A stretch of 64,000 nt of DNA from Aphelocoma coerulescens (GCF_041296385.1 NW_027184062.1:191001-255000); one strand, 5' to 3'. Shown: positions 22,138 through 34,146, counted from the stretch's first letter. A program made the numbers and translations. The notes: generated by a model from the sequence alone, not told the origin.

Positions 22138-22479
22138 TGTGTCCCGCAGCCATAGGGAGGAGGAGGAGAGAAGATCCAGCAGGCAGGAATTGTGCACCAA
22201 GATTTATTCATTTAATTATTTCACAAACTCTTTTACAGACTTTTTTCTTCATAGTCTAATTGGACAAAGGATCAGCCCCCCCCCTTGGGGTGATTGGCTA
22301 AAATCCTAAACCATCCATTGTCAAAATATTTTTCTACTAGACCATAAACCAGACTTTTCAAGGTTGCAGGTGGCTTGGTTGTTTACATACTCTGCTACCT
22401 CTTCTGTGAGAGAGAAAAGTCTCTCACAGACTTAGAAAATAGCAAGAAAATCCTCGCTAGCAGCATTTTGGTATCTACA
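22138..22479 (-). repeat. Class II ERV 3' LTR
   Basis: On the minus strand it starts TGTAGATACC right after a polypurine tract and ends in ...GGGACACA, about 342 bp. The outer end is the best TG/CA match and is uncertain by a few bases. An aagatttattcat stretch inside could hold the polyadenylation signal. Confidence 0.65.
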
Positions 22480-22493
22480 ATTCCCCCTTTTTG
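22480..22493 (-). promoter_or_regulatory. Polypurine tract, class II ERV
   Basis: Minus strand reads aaaaagggggaat immediately before the LTR, the usual primer site for plus-strand DNA synthesis. Confidence 0.75.
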
Positions 22494-22608
22494 TTTGATA
22501 AGATAACAACTCCACTATTAATCCTAAATAGAAATTTACATCAGTTATTAATTCTAAATATGTCCTTAAGGCTTTAACGATCTGACTCCATAACAAGAAA
22601 TTTAAAGT

Positions 22609-22965
22609 TCAGTCTCTGCTTGTGGAAGGACCATCCCAGTCTCTGCTTGTAGAAGGACCATCTGCCTGATGGTCAACATCTTGGTCATCATCAGAAGAGT
22701 CTGATGGCTGATGATCTACATTCTGGTGGCCACTTGGATGGTTGGTGTTCTGGTCATCATTTGGAGGTTGCCTGTTCTGCCTCTGGTGCCGTAGGGCAGG
22801 GCGAACACATTTTGCAGCTAGCCACCGTACCCCAGTATCTGTAGAAACGCAAGCATAGCCACGACCCCAAACCATAAGTTCCCGCAGGCCTTCCCACTGG
22901 TTAGTGAGTAAATTCCACACCCAGACTTTTGCCCAGGGCAGTTGTCTCTTGCCTGCAGATTGCAA
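22609..22965 (-). pseudogene. pol: Integrase C-terminal remnant, class II ERV
   Basis: The minus-strand frame carries the stretch LLTNQWEGLRELMVWGRGYA and a following region with CVSTDTGVRW, characteristic of the beta-retroviral integrase C-terminal domain. After about 65 residues it turns into a low-complexity tail rich in Asp, His and Gln (repeated gat/cat codons), which may be repeat expansion. The catalytic core is absent. Confidence 0.8.
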
Positions 22966-22989
22966 TGAGAGAAAGTGATTCAGAAGAAC

Positions 22990-23200
22990 AGGATTCTTTG
23001 AATTTTGTGGTACCGTAAGGTGATTAATTGTATACGAGCTTTTGCTAGTCGGCTTCAGTAACCAAATTCAAAGGTTCCTGTGAGAATCGTTGAAAAGCCA
23101 TGATAACAGCCCTTAATTCAACTAACTAAGCAGAGTCTGACTCGGATTGGTGTGTTAATCAACCACTGCAAAGGCAGTGTAGGATACTGTGCACCTTTGC
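22990..23200 (-). pseudogene. pol: RNase H remnant, class II ERV
   Basis: Minus-strand translation shows AVIMAFQRFSQEPLNLVT in one frame, preceded by a stop-broken stretch; this resembles the part of RNase H with the catalytic Glu region. It joins on one side to the protease end and on the other to the integrase C-terminus, so the flanking domains are lost. Confidence 0.65.
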
Positions 23201-23204
23201 GCAC

Positions 23205-23710
23205 AGTGACCCCTGCTAAAAATTTGTCCCGATCCGTATGCCCCAGGCTGCCAACACATCCCGTCCCCAAAGGTTAAGGGAAGTGGTAGTAACATAAGGC
23301 CTAATTGTAGCTGTGTGCCCCTCTGAGTCCTTCACCGTCACAGGCCGTTCGCTTCAATAGCTCTGTGTGGTTCATCCTCATCCTGTGATGGCCGATCCCA
23401 CTGGGGGTAAAGGCCATGAGGGAGGCCACGCAGAGAAGGAGATGATAGTTACATCAGCACCAGTATCAATCAAACCTTGAAGCTGAGTCCAGGGCGGACG
23501 GGCGTTCGGCAGGATCAGGGTACACGTCATCTGTGGCCTTTGGTCAGAGATGTCTGCAGTCCAGAAGGCCTGCAGAAGTCCTGTAGATCCACTGCTGTTA
23601 TCTTTGTGAGTTTGTTGTTCTATCCTGGGGACACAAGACTTAAAAGGCACTAATTTAGCAAGGCAGGTCTTTTCAGGAATAGTTACAGGGGGTTTTCAAA
23701 TTCCCTATAA
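23205..23710 (-). pseudogene. pro: dUTPase/protease remnant, class II ERV
   Basis: The minus-strand frame runs from a dUTPase-like end (VPFKSCVPR stretch near 23,640) through an aspartic protease with the active-site LIDTGADVTIIS near 23,435-23,475. After a frame break it reaches the protease C-terminal stretch LWGRDVLAAWGIRIGT near 23,215-23,265. The dUTPase-protease order is typical of class II elements. Truncated and frameshifted. Confidence 0.8.
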
Positions 23711-23740
23711 AACTGAGGACAAGGCTCCGAGGAGCGGATT

Positions 23741-24015
23741 CCCATCAATCCGACCTCATCCTCATCCTATCGCATTAAACCTGTTAGAAGCCAGACCTGA
23801 ACAGCCCCTCTCTTCCTTTGTCTCTGAGCTAACGTGAGCCGACATCAACGGCTCCTGCCGTGTTTCCCTCTGCAAAGAAGCCAGCTAGCTAGCCCAGCAA
23901 GCTCTTTTCCTGATCCCGAAGTCGCTTCAGCGACGCGTGGAGGTAACGCAGCTGGACTGTCTCTGACCAGGGGCACGCCAGAGTCAGTGCCTCGAGCACC
24001 AAACGCTGCGTTATT
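23741..24015. other. Unassigned DNA between class II ERV and arm A'
   Basis: May be leader or gag relic of the minus-strand class II element, but no motif proves it. No gene seen. Confidence 0.35.
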
Positions 24016-24723
24016 GGACATTGAAGGTTCAGGCTAAGGAGAATCCAAAACGTGGACAGCATCTCCCTTCTGCTGGAAGCCTTGAAGTTCACCACTGCAG
24101 TCTGCAGCCTACACAGATCATGTGAGTATTGTAAAAGTTCTCCAAGGAAGAGCAAGAACGAGGCTAATGCATGCACACAAACGCTGATCAAAAGCACTTG
24201 ATGCTCTTGGACAAAAATAGGGAACCTTCACTTTTGGAAAGACAAGGTGACTATGGTTGTCTCTACAGTACTAGTAGGAAAATATCCCTGAAGTTTTGCA
24301 AAACCTCTTTTCAGGGGTTTGTTAACTTCATCTTTGTTAAGAACTGGGGAACACAGGGAGACCTGTCACTTTTTTTGCAGAATGCCATAGAAACTGCTAC
24401 ACTCACTTCAACAACAGTCCAAGTAACCTTCTCTGCAAATACTGACCATTTGCAGTTCTGGTTGATACAAGCCCCCATTACCTAAGAAAGGAACAACTCG
24501 GCAAGCAGTTTGCAAAGATGAACAACTTAGCACGACTGCGGCTGATGACATGCCCTGACCTTTTTTGCCTTCAGCTATGGGTGCCGTACCCTCCTACCCT
24601 CACACATGCCACTCAAAGATCCACCTGTGACAGCAACTGTGCCAAGCCGCCACCCTTCTTCAGCACCATCGCACCTACCACAAGGTAGCTGAATCAGAGG
24701 GAAAAGGAGGTCGCCAATGGAGG
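24016..24723 (-). repeat. Palindrome arm A' (inner part), inverted
   Basis: Reverse complement of about 17,733-18,460 with a handful of substitutions and one net 20-bp deletion. It ends at the 5' LTR of the young provirus. Confidence 0.9.
24171..24485 (+). CDS. Hypothetical 104-codon frame, copy 2
   Basis: Inverted copy of the frame at 17,991-18,305 with the same residues. It lies between the spacer and the 5' LTR of the young provirus. Confidence 0.2.
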   Translation: MHTNADQKHLMLLDKNREPSLLERQGDYGCLYSTSRKISLKFCKTSFQGFVNFIFVKNWGTQGDLSLFLQNAIETATLTSTTVQVTFSANTDHLQFWLIQAPIT

Positions 24724-25376
24724 TGTTATAAACATATATTATATTGGCTTCTCGCAAAGTATAAAGTAGATATTATATAATGTTAGAAATGCTTTTTGCT
24801 GTGTGGATGTAGTTTTCTTTTTAGCAAGAATGTTAGCAAGTGTGAGCACGTAAGATAACCTCCAAACGAACAGAGGATGAGGCCCGAAAAGCTGCTAATC
24901 AACACTTTGTCTAGGGAGCAAAAGGGCCCAAAGGCTACTCCGCCCGGAGAACAGGCGGCCAGGAGAGTCCAAGAGCCGTTATCACCACTCTGCCCGGAGA
25001 GACGAAGAGGCCCAAAGCTGCAATCAGCCCTGTCTGTCTGGAGAATTAAGAAATCCACCCTACCATCGACTCTTGCCTAGCGGGCCCAACCCCAAGAATC
25101 AAGAGAAATAAAACCACAAGGCAGAAGACTACGCATGCTCTAAAAAGGCGGAACCAAGGAGTGGCCATGCAGAACAGCTCCAGGAAAAGTTTTAATATGA
25201 ATAAAGAACAGACAGTAAAAATGGTATAAAAAAGACTCACCTCTGGCATCAGGTGTGCTCTTGGCAGAGCACCAAGGCACCCGGCCATTACCCCGTTGCT
25301 TTATTTGATGTGTCTCTTATTGTCTTTATATTAAACCCTTTAAATTCTCACAGGAGAGTGAACCTCGTTTTTCACA
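24724..25376 (+). repeat. Young provirus 5' LTR (653 bp)
   Basis: Begins TGTTATAAAC, ends TTTTTCACA. Contains a TATA box (ggtataaaaaa at about 25,223-25,233) and an attaaa polyadenylation-like string at 25,330-25,335; another aataaa lies in U3 at 25,107. By eye about 20 substitutions and two small indels separate it from the 3' LTR, roughly 3%. Confidence 0.95.
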
Positions 25377-25378
25377 AT

Positions 25379-25396
25379 TAAGGGCTCGTCCCGGAG
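25379..25396 (+). promoter_or_regulatory. Primer binding site, tRNA-Pro-like (degraded)
   Basis: Two bases after the LTR lies taagggctcgtcccgga, close to the gggctcgtcc core of a proline tRNA primer site, but the expected TGG at its start is changed. The assignment is tentative. Confidence 0.55.
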
Positions 25397-26288
25397 CTAC
25401 ACCTCGCCTCTGAAAAGCGTGGGAGGATTCAAGAAGCAAGGGTAAGGCGCCTCCCGCCCAAGTTGGCAGGACCTTTGCTTAGCATCCTCTGGCGTGATTT
25501 GGTGGCAGCAGGGCAACACCCGGAGGACAAGAAAGACACAAAAATAAAGCAAATGAAAGAGAGCGCTCTCGACAAAAATCCCACAGACACTGGAAAAGAA
25601 ACAGGACTGGGAAGTATTGTCCAAAGAAAAAGGGGGTGGTTACGGGAGATGAGCGTGTGTGAATGAGACGTGGGCTGGTTGCCCCCAGATCTGCGAAGCG
25701 AGTGTGGCAGTCTCTGAGTGCTGCCGTTCCGTCTTGTTCACGAGAACAGCGGCCAGCGAGGAGACAAAGCGAGAGATAAGCGGAGTGAAAGAATCTCCGG
25801 GGGTGACTGGGACGGGGTCCCAGAGAAGGGGTTGCAAAGTGGGAGCTACCCCCCCATATGCTGGGTTGAGGAAAACTCCAAGAGCACCCAGGGCCTAAAA
25901 GTACCCCAAGAGAGGTTGGGGTTTGGATGCTAGCAATGCCGGGTTGAGGGAAATCCAAGAGCACCCAGAATCCTAAGGATTATATCATACCCATGGGTGG
26001 ATACTAACAAGTGACTTGAAAGAGGTACCTTATTATTCTGTTGTGAGTAGGAATGAGTGAGTGAACAAATATTAAAAAAGAGTGAATGTGTGAATGAAAA
26101 ACTGTGTAATTCGAAGTTAACTTTGTTTTTGGGGAAGGTGGGCTCTAATAAATTTTTTGGTGTTTTTTGTACTGTGAAAGGGTGGGTAGTATTTTACAGC
26201 AGTGAAGATTGGTGTTTTAAAGGAATGAATTAGTATTTCAAAGGGGGGGATAAATTGGTATTTTGAGTAATAGAGAACTCCTGGGAAA
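25397..26288 (+). other. Provirus leader, with candidate splice donor
   Basis: Non-coding 0.9 kb between PBS and gag. A good donor (caagggtaagg) sits near 25,438-25,448 and could serve env splicing. A tandem-like pair of stretches near 25,859-25,900 and 25,921-25,970 (gctgggttgagg..., gccgggttgagg...) shows a short local duplication. No further gene. Confidence 0.6.
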
Positions 26289-28175
26289 ATGGGACAACAA
26301 CCTAGTAAATTAAGTTCAAATTATAAAAGGGTGCCAGAGGATATACCCCGAGACAGTCCCCTCGGGGTCAAACTCGCAAACTGGGAAACTGATCCTTCTA
26401 CAAAAGGAAAAGAGAAAGTAAAAATGATTCAATTCTGCATGAAAGAGTGGGTAAAAAAGGAAATCAGATCTGATCATGTGTACTGGCCAAAATACGGGTC
26501 TGATGAGGCATGGATTTGCCAGGCTCTAAATGTATTTGTAAATTCAAAAGAGCCATCTCACCCTGAGGAGAGAGAATATGCTTCTTGCTGGACAGGAATT
26601 ACAAAACCTCTGGGAACCAAAGTCTTCAAAATATCAGAAACCGCAGAGGAAAAGCAAACAGAAGAGAAAAAAGGCTGAGACCCTTTAGAAGTATTGCCTC
26701 CGCCGCCAGCACCAGAAGCTGCCCTCCTCCCCCTGGCTCCGGGGCTTCCCCCGCCAGCCCCCCCTCCGCCCGCACCGGGGGCCTTTCCCCCGGCAGCCCT
26801 CCCGCCCCAATGGAGCTGGGGGGGAGCCCTGCCCCCGCCCATGCCGGGGATCCCACCCTTCCCATATATCTCGGGAATCCCAGCACCCTCAATTGCATCA
26901 AGGGAAAGGTCACACGTCCCGGCTTCAGCCCCTACCTCTCCTGCCTTGAGAAACCCGGCTTTAGCCCCGGTGCCCGCCTCCTGTGCTCCGGAATATCTGG
27001 CTTCACTGCCATACCCCACCCCCACCCTCTGCACCACAGAATATTCAGCTTCAGCGCCAGACTTTGAATCTGCCCCTCCTCCCCAGGGGAGTTCGGTGCT
27101 TTCTTCCCAAATCAACCCTCTTCTTAACGAAGGAGCACCATCCCAGAATACAGGAGGTGCCATTAAGGCTCCGAGGCAGCCCAACAAGCCCTCCATTGCT
27201 AAACAAACAGAGGGAAGCCGAGAAATTCATTTCTTTCCGTTAAGAGAAGTACCTACGGGAGGAGGGGGAAGCGGCTTTGTGAGTGCTCCTCTAACCTCTA
27301 CAGAGGTTAGGAATTTCAAAAAAGAAATTAAAGGATTATTAGAAGACCCCATAGGTACAGCTGAAATGTTGGACCAGTTCTTAGGTCCCAACATTTTCAC
27401 TTGGGAAGAAATGCAATCAATAATGAAAATAATATTCTCCCAAGAAGAAAGAGAAATGATTAGAATTGCTGGAATAAAAATTTGGGGAAAAGAAAACCAA
27501 CAAGGTCCACCCGGGGATCAGAAAATGCCCATTACACCTCCTAACTGGAACCAAAATGATGAAGCTGGGAGGGGACATATGAATGATTATTGTAATTTGA
27601 TAATCAAGGGAATAAAAGAGGGGGCACTCTGAGGACAAAATGTCAGAAAGGCCTTTGAGGGGCAGCAAGGGAAGGAAGAAACCCCGACTGAGTGGCTGGA
27701 GAGGCTCCGAAAGAATATGAAACAATATTCTGGGAGAGACCCGGAGTCCCTAGCAGGGCAAGCCCTGCTAAGAGTTAACTTTGTCACTCATGCCTGGCCA
27801 GATATTAGAAAAAAATTGGAAAAAATAGAAGATTGGTATGAGAAACCATTACAAGACCTAGTAAGGGAAGCTCAAAAGATATATATGTCCGGAGGGATGA
27901 AGAAAAAGCCAAAGTGGGAGCAAAGATCATGATAGCCACTATGCGAGAGAGTACCTTCCAAAAAAAATCTAAAGCCCTCAGGTAACACTCCTAAACATTC
28001 CAGATTCAGAAATGGTGGAAAAGAGAAAAATAAAACCTCAGCACAATCAAGATTCCAAGAACAACCCAGGGATGCCTGTTTCTATTGCAAGGAAGAAGGG
28101 CATTATCAAAGAGAATGCCCCCACCTGAGGAGGGATCTGAAAAGATTTCAAGAGACACGCACAGAAGAAAAATAG
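26289..28175 (+). pseudogene. gag: gag, young provirus (broken)
   Basis: Would encode the structural polyprotein. Seen in order: Met-Gly-Gln start (N-myristoylation type) and matrix domain, about 130 codons; a Pro-rich p12-like linker from about 26,694; a capsid region with the stretch EVPTGGGGSGFVSAPL near 27,250; one zinc knuckle (CFYCKEEGHYQREC) at about 28,077-28,118. Breaks are in-frame TGA at 26,676-26,678 and at 27,630-27,632, and a frame disturbance between about 27,880 and 28,070 that is compensated before the zinc knuckle. The terminal TAG at 28,173-28,175 lies in the frame of pol. No PPPY late motif is visible in the linker. Confidence 0.92.
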
Positions 28176-31100
28176 GGAAATCATGGGCTCTATTTTTGGG
28201 GGGATAAATACCATCTGGAGCCTTTGATAACTTTAAAAGTAGGCCCCGAAGAGGAAGTATTGGAATTTATAGTTGACACTGGGGCAGAAAAGACTTGTGT
28301 GATGAATATTCCAAAAGGGAGTAATGATATGGTAAAAGTAACAGGAGCAAAGGGGGAAGGATTTAAGGTCTCTGTCATTAAAGATGTGGTTATTGAAGGG
28401 GAAACAAAAATAGGGATAGGGGATGCTTTGTTAGCTCCTGAGGCTGGCAGCAATTTATTGGGAAGGGATTTACAAATCCAACTGGGGATTGGAGTCATAC
28501 CAGAAGAAGGGAAAATGACGGCCAAAGTGTTTAAACTTAGCCAAGAAGATGAAAGCAAAATTAACAGAGAGGTTTGGGCTAGGGAAGGGAATAGGGGTGG
28601 ACTAGATCTTGACCCCATAAGGGTCACAATTGAAAAAGAAGAAGGTCCCATTTGTGTACATCAGTACCCTATATCTTTAGAAGGGAGAAAAGGCTTAAAA
28701 CCAGTGATAGAAGAATTAATAAAGGATGGGACACTAGAACCTTGTAAATCCCCTCATAATAGCCCTATTCTCCCAGTAAAGAAATCTGATGGAAATTATA
28801 AATTAGTGCAAGATTTAAGAGAAGTAAACAAAAGAACACGGGCCTGCTACCCTATGGTTCCTAATCCCTGCACTCTTTTAAGCAAAATTCCACCTCAACA
28901 TCAGTGGTTTAGTGTGGTAGATCTTAAAAATGCCTTTTGGGCCTGCCCACTGGCAGAGGAAAGCCGAAATATTTTTGCCTTTGAATGGGAAGATCCAAAC
29001 ACAGGGAAAAAGAACCAGTTGAGGTGGACTAAACTGCCACAGGGCTATTGTGAGGCCCCAAATTTATTTGGGCAAGCCTTGGGAGAAATACTACAAACCT
29101 TCCCCACTCCCCCAGGAATACAATTTATCCAATATGGAGATGACCTTCTAATATCAGGAGAAGATGAAATGAAAGTTAAAGGAGCTACCATAAAGCTTCT
29201 AAATTTTCTTGGGGAAAAGGGACTAAAGGCATCAAAAAGGAAATTACAGTTTGTGGAATCAGAAGTAAAATATCTCGGCCACCTGATAAGCAAAGGTAGC
29301 TGACAACTAAGTCCTGAAACAATTACAGGGATTTTATCCCTCCCTCCTCCCTCTTCAAAAAAGGAGGTTAGGAGACTGCTGGGGCTACTGGGATATTGCA
29401 GATTATGGATTGAAAGATATACACAAGCAGTAAAATTTTTATATGAAAAATTAACAGGGGGAGACAATATACAATGGACCAAAGATGATGATGATAATAA
29501 ATTAGAAAAACTGAAGTTGAAACTAGCCTCGGTACCAGCCCTAAGCTTACCCTCACTAGAAAAACCCTTTCATTTATATGTGAATGCAGAAAATGGAGTA
29601 GCTCATGGTGTATTAGTCCGGGAATGGGGAGGGGTGAGAAGACCAATAGCTTATTTAGCTAAACTATTGGACCCAGTAAGCCGTGGCTGGCCAGTATGCA
29701 TTCAAGCCATAGCAGCTACCGCTATTTTGGTGGAGGAGAGCCGTAAGCTCACCTTTGGAAGTAAACTGATTGTATACACACCCCATGCGGTCCGAAATGT
29801 GCTAAATCAAAAAGCTGAAAAATGGTTAACAGACTCCAGGCTATTAAAATATGAAGCAATTCTGATTGACAGTAATGATCTAACTATAGAAGCAAGCAAA
29901 AGCCTCAATCCGGCCCAATTCCTGTATGGAGAACCAAAAGATGACCTGGCACATGATTGCTTAGAAATTACTCAATACCAAACAAAAGTTCGAGAAGATC
30001 TAGCTGAACAAGCCCTCTTAGAAGAGGAAAGAATATATGTGGATGGTTCATCCAGATGCTTGCAAGGAAAAAGAATGTCAAGATATGCCTTAGTCGATGG
30101 GATAAATATGCAGGCCATCGAAAAAGGAAAACTACCTTCAAATTGGTCGGCGCAGTCTTGTGAATTATACGCTCTAAAGAGAGCACTGGAGCATTTAGCA
30201 CACAAAAAGGGGACCGTCTATACTGATTCAAAGTACATACCTTTGGAAAGATCTGGGAAGAAAGGGGTTTACTAAATTCAAAGGGGAAAGAACTGATACA
30301 TGAAGGCCTGATTTCAGAAGTGTTGGAAGCATTAAAATTGCCTGAAGAAATAGCCGTAGTGCATATCAAAGGACACCAAGAAGGGATGACCCCAGAAATA
30401 AGAGGGAATAACCTAGCAGACCAAGAAGCCAAAGATGCAGCAGAAAATGGGACTGAACCAATTCTGTTAATCCTGACCCCAGAAAGGGGAGAATTGGAAA
30501 TCCCCAAATTTAGTAAAGAAGAAGAAAAAGAATTATTTAAGATAGGGGGAGAACAAGATCAATCTGGAAAACGGAAACTTCCTGATGGGAGACAGTTACT
30601 TAATAAGCCACTCACTAAGAGAATATTAGAAGATATGCATCAAAAAACTCATTGGGGTACTCAAGCTAGCTTGTGTGATCATTTTCTAAAAAATTATGGG
30701 TGTATTGGAATCTTTGGGGTAGCAAAACAAATAACTGGGAACTGTAGAACTTGCCAAAGAGTGACTAGGAAAATAATGAGAAAAACAACATTAGGAGGCC
30801 GTGAGTTAGCTCTGCGACCATTCCAAAGTATCCAAGTAGATTTCACTAAACTTCCTCAAATACAGAGATGGAAGTTCCTATTAGTAATAGCAGACCACCT
30901 AACTTGTTGGGTAGAAGCAGTTCCTGCTACTAGAGCTACAGCTAACATAGTATGCAAAACCCTTCTGGAACAAATTATTCCCAGATATGGAATGGTTAAT
31001 AAAATAAACTCAGATAGAAGAACACATTTTACATCCAAAGTCTTACAACAAATAACTCAAGCCTTGGGAATAAAATGGGAATTACATACCCCCTGGCACC

Positions 31101-31684
31101 CACAAAGTTCAGGCCAAGTAGAAAGAGTGAACCAGACTTTGAAAAAAACTTTAACAAAATTAATGATTGAAACTCAAATGTCATGGGTAAAATGCTTACC
31201 TTTGGCTCTGTTGAGAGGCCGAACACAGCCCAGGTCAGACCTGGGAGTGTCTCCTTATGAGATGATGTTCGGATTACCCTTCCTTACTGCTCAACATGAA
31301 ACAGCCACTTATGAAGTAGGAGAAGTAAGTGTCAAAAAATATGTCACCGCAATTGCCAGAACACTTGAAAATTTGCGGCTGAAAGGAATGATCCCTCAAA
31401 CCACAGCTTTGGAGTTCAAAATTCATAATATCCATTCAGGGGAATGGGTACTAGTAAAAACATGGAAAGAACAATCTTTGACTCCACAATGGGAGGGTCC
31501 TTTTCAGGTACTGCTGATGACTGAGGCCGCAATCCAGACCAAGGAACGAGGGTAGATCCATGCCAGCAGAATCAAAGGACCTGTAAAAGAACCTGAAGAG
31601 TGGACTGTAATATCCAAACCAGGTGATACCAAATTGATTCTTAAACGGAGACCAGGTGGCAATGAGCTAGAACAATCTAAATAA
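28176..31684 (+). pseudogene. pol: pol, young provirus (broken)
   Basis: Same frame as gag across a TAG, the gammaretroviral read-through arrangement. Protease active site Asp-Thr-Gly at 28,275-28,283. Reverse transcriptase with the LPQGY stretch and a Tyr-Gly-Asp-Asp catalytic box at 29,133-29,144 (commonly Tyr-Val-Asp-Asp in this class). RNase H with Asp, Glu and Asp regions at about 30,040-30,230. Integrase HHCC finger at about 30,638-30,765, and catalytic Asp 30,839, Asp 31,013 and Glu 31,121 with 35 residues between the last two. Breaks: TGA 29,301-29,303; frame change between 30,236 and 30,320; TAG 31,553-31,555 near the end. In the core the SDRGTHF-type stretch has Arg in place of Gly. 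Confidence 0.93.
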
Positions 31685-32261
31685 TCCAAGGGATATGCAA
31701 AGAATCACACCTAACTGAGAAGTAAAAGCCAAATTTATATCAGTGGCCCCTGGACAAATTCTGGGACATCGTGGAGAAGAATATTCTCACTTCAAACAGG
31801 AAGGGTTGGGACTGGATCAAACAGGGAACTCTCATGTCCTGATTCTAGCCTGTGATTTGTATTAAGAAGGGGGAGAATCACAACTTCCATCAGTGCCACA
31901 TCATATACCCTGTTTGAATCATTCTAACACGGGGCATGCCAACCACGTCAAATATAAGTAATTAATCTAGAGGGAAATTGGCATTTCACACCGTCGACAC
32001 CCTAGTTGTAAAGGGTGTCAAGCACAAAATCGACCCCCTATCCAGACAAAATCATAAGCAACAAAAGCAATAACTTTGCTCTGCAGATGGGAATTACTAG
32101 TGCCTGTTGAATGGGAAACACCTAAGATACGATAAGATACTACAGTTAAAAAGGTGCCAAAAGAAATTTGCCTAAAAGCTACAAAGGAAGTGACAAGGAA
32201 ATAGAGGGCAAGACCGGGTCGGCCACTGTACTCGCCACCGAGAAGATCCAATACACCTGCT
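31685..32261 (+). other. pol-env intergenic stretch
   Basis: About 0.58 kb with stops in all frames. In most class I elements env overlaps pol; here a gap is present. No separate gene recognised. Confidence 0.5.
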
Positions 32262-34140
32262 ATGGGTTGCAACCTCATAGGCAAGGGAGGTGGGAGTATA
32301 AGCCATGCCGGACCTCTGTTATTCCTTCTTTTGTCACTTCTCCTGGTCCCTTTTGGGACACCGGCAAGACCATGTTACAAATGCTATCGAAAGCTCTACA
32401 TGGAAAGACACCGGGGCTTCTTTCTTATTACTCATACCCATACCAACAGTCACTGTTATGACTCATCCAAATTAGGTATTTGCATGCATAAAGGAGAAAA
32501 ATATTGGATTACAGAAAATTTAGGAACAAGTGGAAACAGACTAAGAAGCAATTGTCCAAAAGGAGAAAAATAGATTTGCTCCACAGCTGCCACCAGGGGA
32601 ACAGTCCAAGATTTGGTAAAAGAGCAAGTGGTAAGTAAAGATACAAAGCCAGCACAGCAACCTCGCCCTATATTCACCTCGCCACGCCAGGACCTGTATG
32701 CAAAGCTCAAACAACAAAGAGGAAAAAACCCCAAGGTTAGGAAAAAACCTGTTTGTGGAATTGGGGGAGAGGATAGGTAAAGAACTTAACATAACCAACT
32801 GTTGGGTCTGTGGAGGAGCTTTAATGACAGAAGAATGGCCACGGAAAGGTAGCAGCGTAGGCCCGGTAGAACTCCTTAAATGGAACCGGACAAATATAAG
32901 AGGGGGGAACCGACCTGAGGGGTGGATTTTAAGTTCAACAGTGATAGGGGAAGAATGCCTCTGGCGAACTGGGATAAACTTTCTTAATGAAGTAGGAAAC
33001 ACTCCCTGTAAAAGCTATAAAGTGAGTAACAAAACTTCAAGGTGGTGGGTCCCAGAAAAACCAACTTGGTATTGAGCCCAGAAAAAAGGAAAAGACTGTG
33101 TATATGATCATGAAGTTGGACTCTTTCCGTGTAATGACACGAGGAAAAATCCTTATTTTGGAATCCCAGAAATAGCCAAATTTGGGGAGAATATAAATCA
33201 ACAAGAAGGTGATTATTGGAAAGCACCAGATGGCTTCTTTTGGATATGTGGGAAAAGGGCATCCCCAAGACTCCCTTCACATTGGAAAGGGAGTTGTACA
33301 CTAAGAATCATTCAACCAGGGTTTTTCCTTTTCCCAGAACCAGTGGGAGATCAATTAGGTATACCTCTCTATGAAGACTTCAAAAGAAAGAAAAGAGATT
33401 TAATTGGAGGATTCCAAAAATGGAAAGATGAGGAATGGCCCCCTGAACGAATATTAGAAACAGATGGGCCAGCTACCTAAGCACAAGATGGAAGTTGGGG
33501 ATATCAGACCCCAATTTACATGCTGAATCGTATCATCAGACTCCAAGCTCTTGTAGAAATCATAACCAATGAAACAGCTGGGGCTATGGAATTAATAGTC
33601 AGCCAGCAACGCCAAACCAGAGCTGCAATACATCAAAATAGGCTGGCTTTAGACTATTTACTGGCCGAAGAAGGCGGTGTGTGCAGGAAGTTCAATACAT
33701 CGGACTGTTGTTTAAAAATTGATGACAATGGGGATGCCGTTCTAGATATGGCCAACCAAATCAGAAAAATAGCCCATGTACCAGTCCAAAAATGGGAATC
33801 AATGATGTCTGCTAACTGGTGGGATGGCATATTGGGGAAAGAATGGTGGAAGAAGCTAGGTTTCTTCCTCTTATGTGCTACAGCTAGTCTAATATTTCTC
33901 CCTTGCTTGATCCCCTGCTTTATTCGGCTAATCACCAGCATAGTTCAAGGCATGCAAGTTGTGGCAATGCCTACTGACCCAAAGTTGGCTATGTCTGGAA
34001 CAGCACAAAAAATTATGGTATTAAAAAGACAAAGTGATACAAAAGACCCTCTTGAAGAAGCCAAATTGACCTGTGAAAAGAACGAACAGACATTAGAAGC
34101 CAAGAAAAAAGAATTATTGCTCAAGCCAAATGATTTATAA
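32262..34140 (+). pseudogene. env: env, young provirus (broken)
   Basis: A signal-peptide-like hydrophobic run (LLFLLLSLLL) occurs near 32,310-32,345. SU has a CWVC motif at 32,800-32,811. The SU/TM cleavage site, of the furin type, is Arg-Lys-Lys-Arg at 33,385-33,396. TM has [12 protein letters not shown], then seven residues and a Cys pair at 33,706-33,711, a hydrophobic anchor at about 33,859-33,936, and a long cytoplasmic tail ending in TAA at 34,138-34,140. Breaks: TAG 32,571-32,573, a frame change before 32,698, TGA 33,073-33,075, TAA 33,478-33,480. The last 206 codons (33,520-34,140) are uninterrupted. Cannot make a whole envelope. Confidence 0.92.
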
Positions 34141-34146
34141 AATAGA

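Larger units (their letters stand above)
22138..23740 (-). mobile_element. Class II (beta-like) ERV fragment, internally deleted
   Basis: On the minus strand the order is dUTPase end, protease, a piece of RNase H, integrase C-terminus, polypurine tract, LTR. Gag, most of reverse transcriptase and the integrase core are missing, and no 5' LTR is recognised. The joins protease-to-RNase H (near 23,200) and RNase H-to-integrase (near 22,990) show internal deletions. It lies in the spacer, so it is present once per period; the equivalent part of period 2 is outside the window. Confidence 0.82.

Noticed and set aside
25379..25396. A tRNA gene
   Set aside because: Only the primer-binding complement of a tRNA 3' end is present; there is no cloverleaf.
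26558..27196. 212-codon minus-strand frame within the young provirus
   Set aside because: Antisense shadow of the proline-rich Gag linker.
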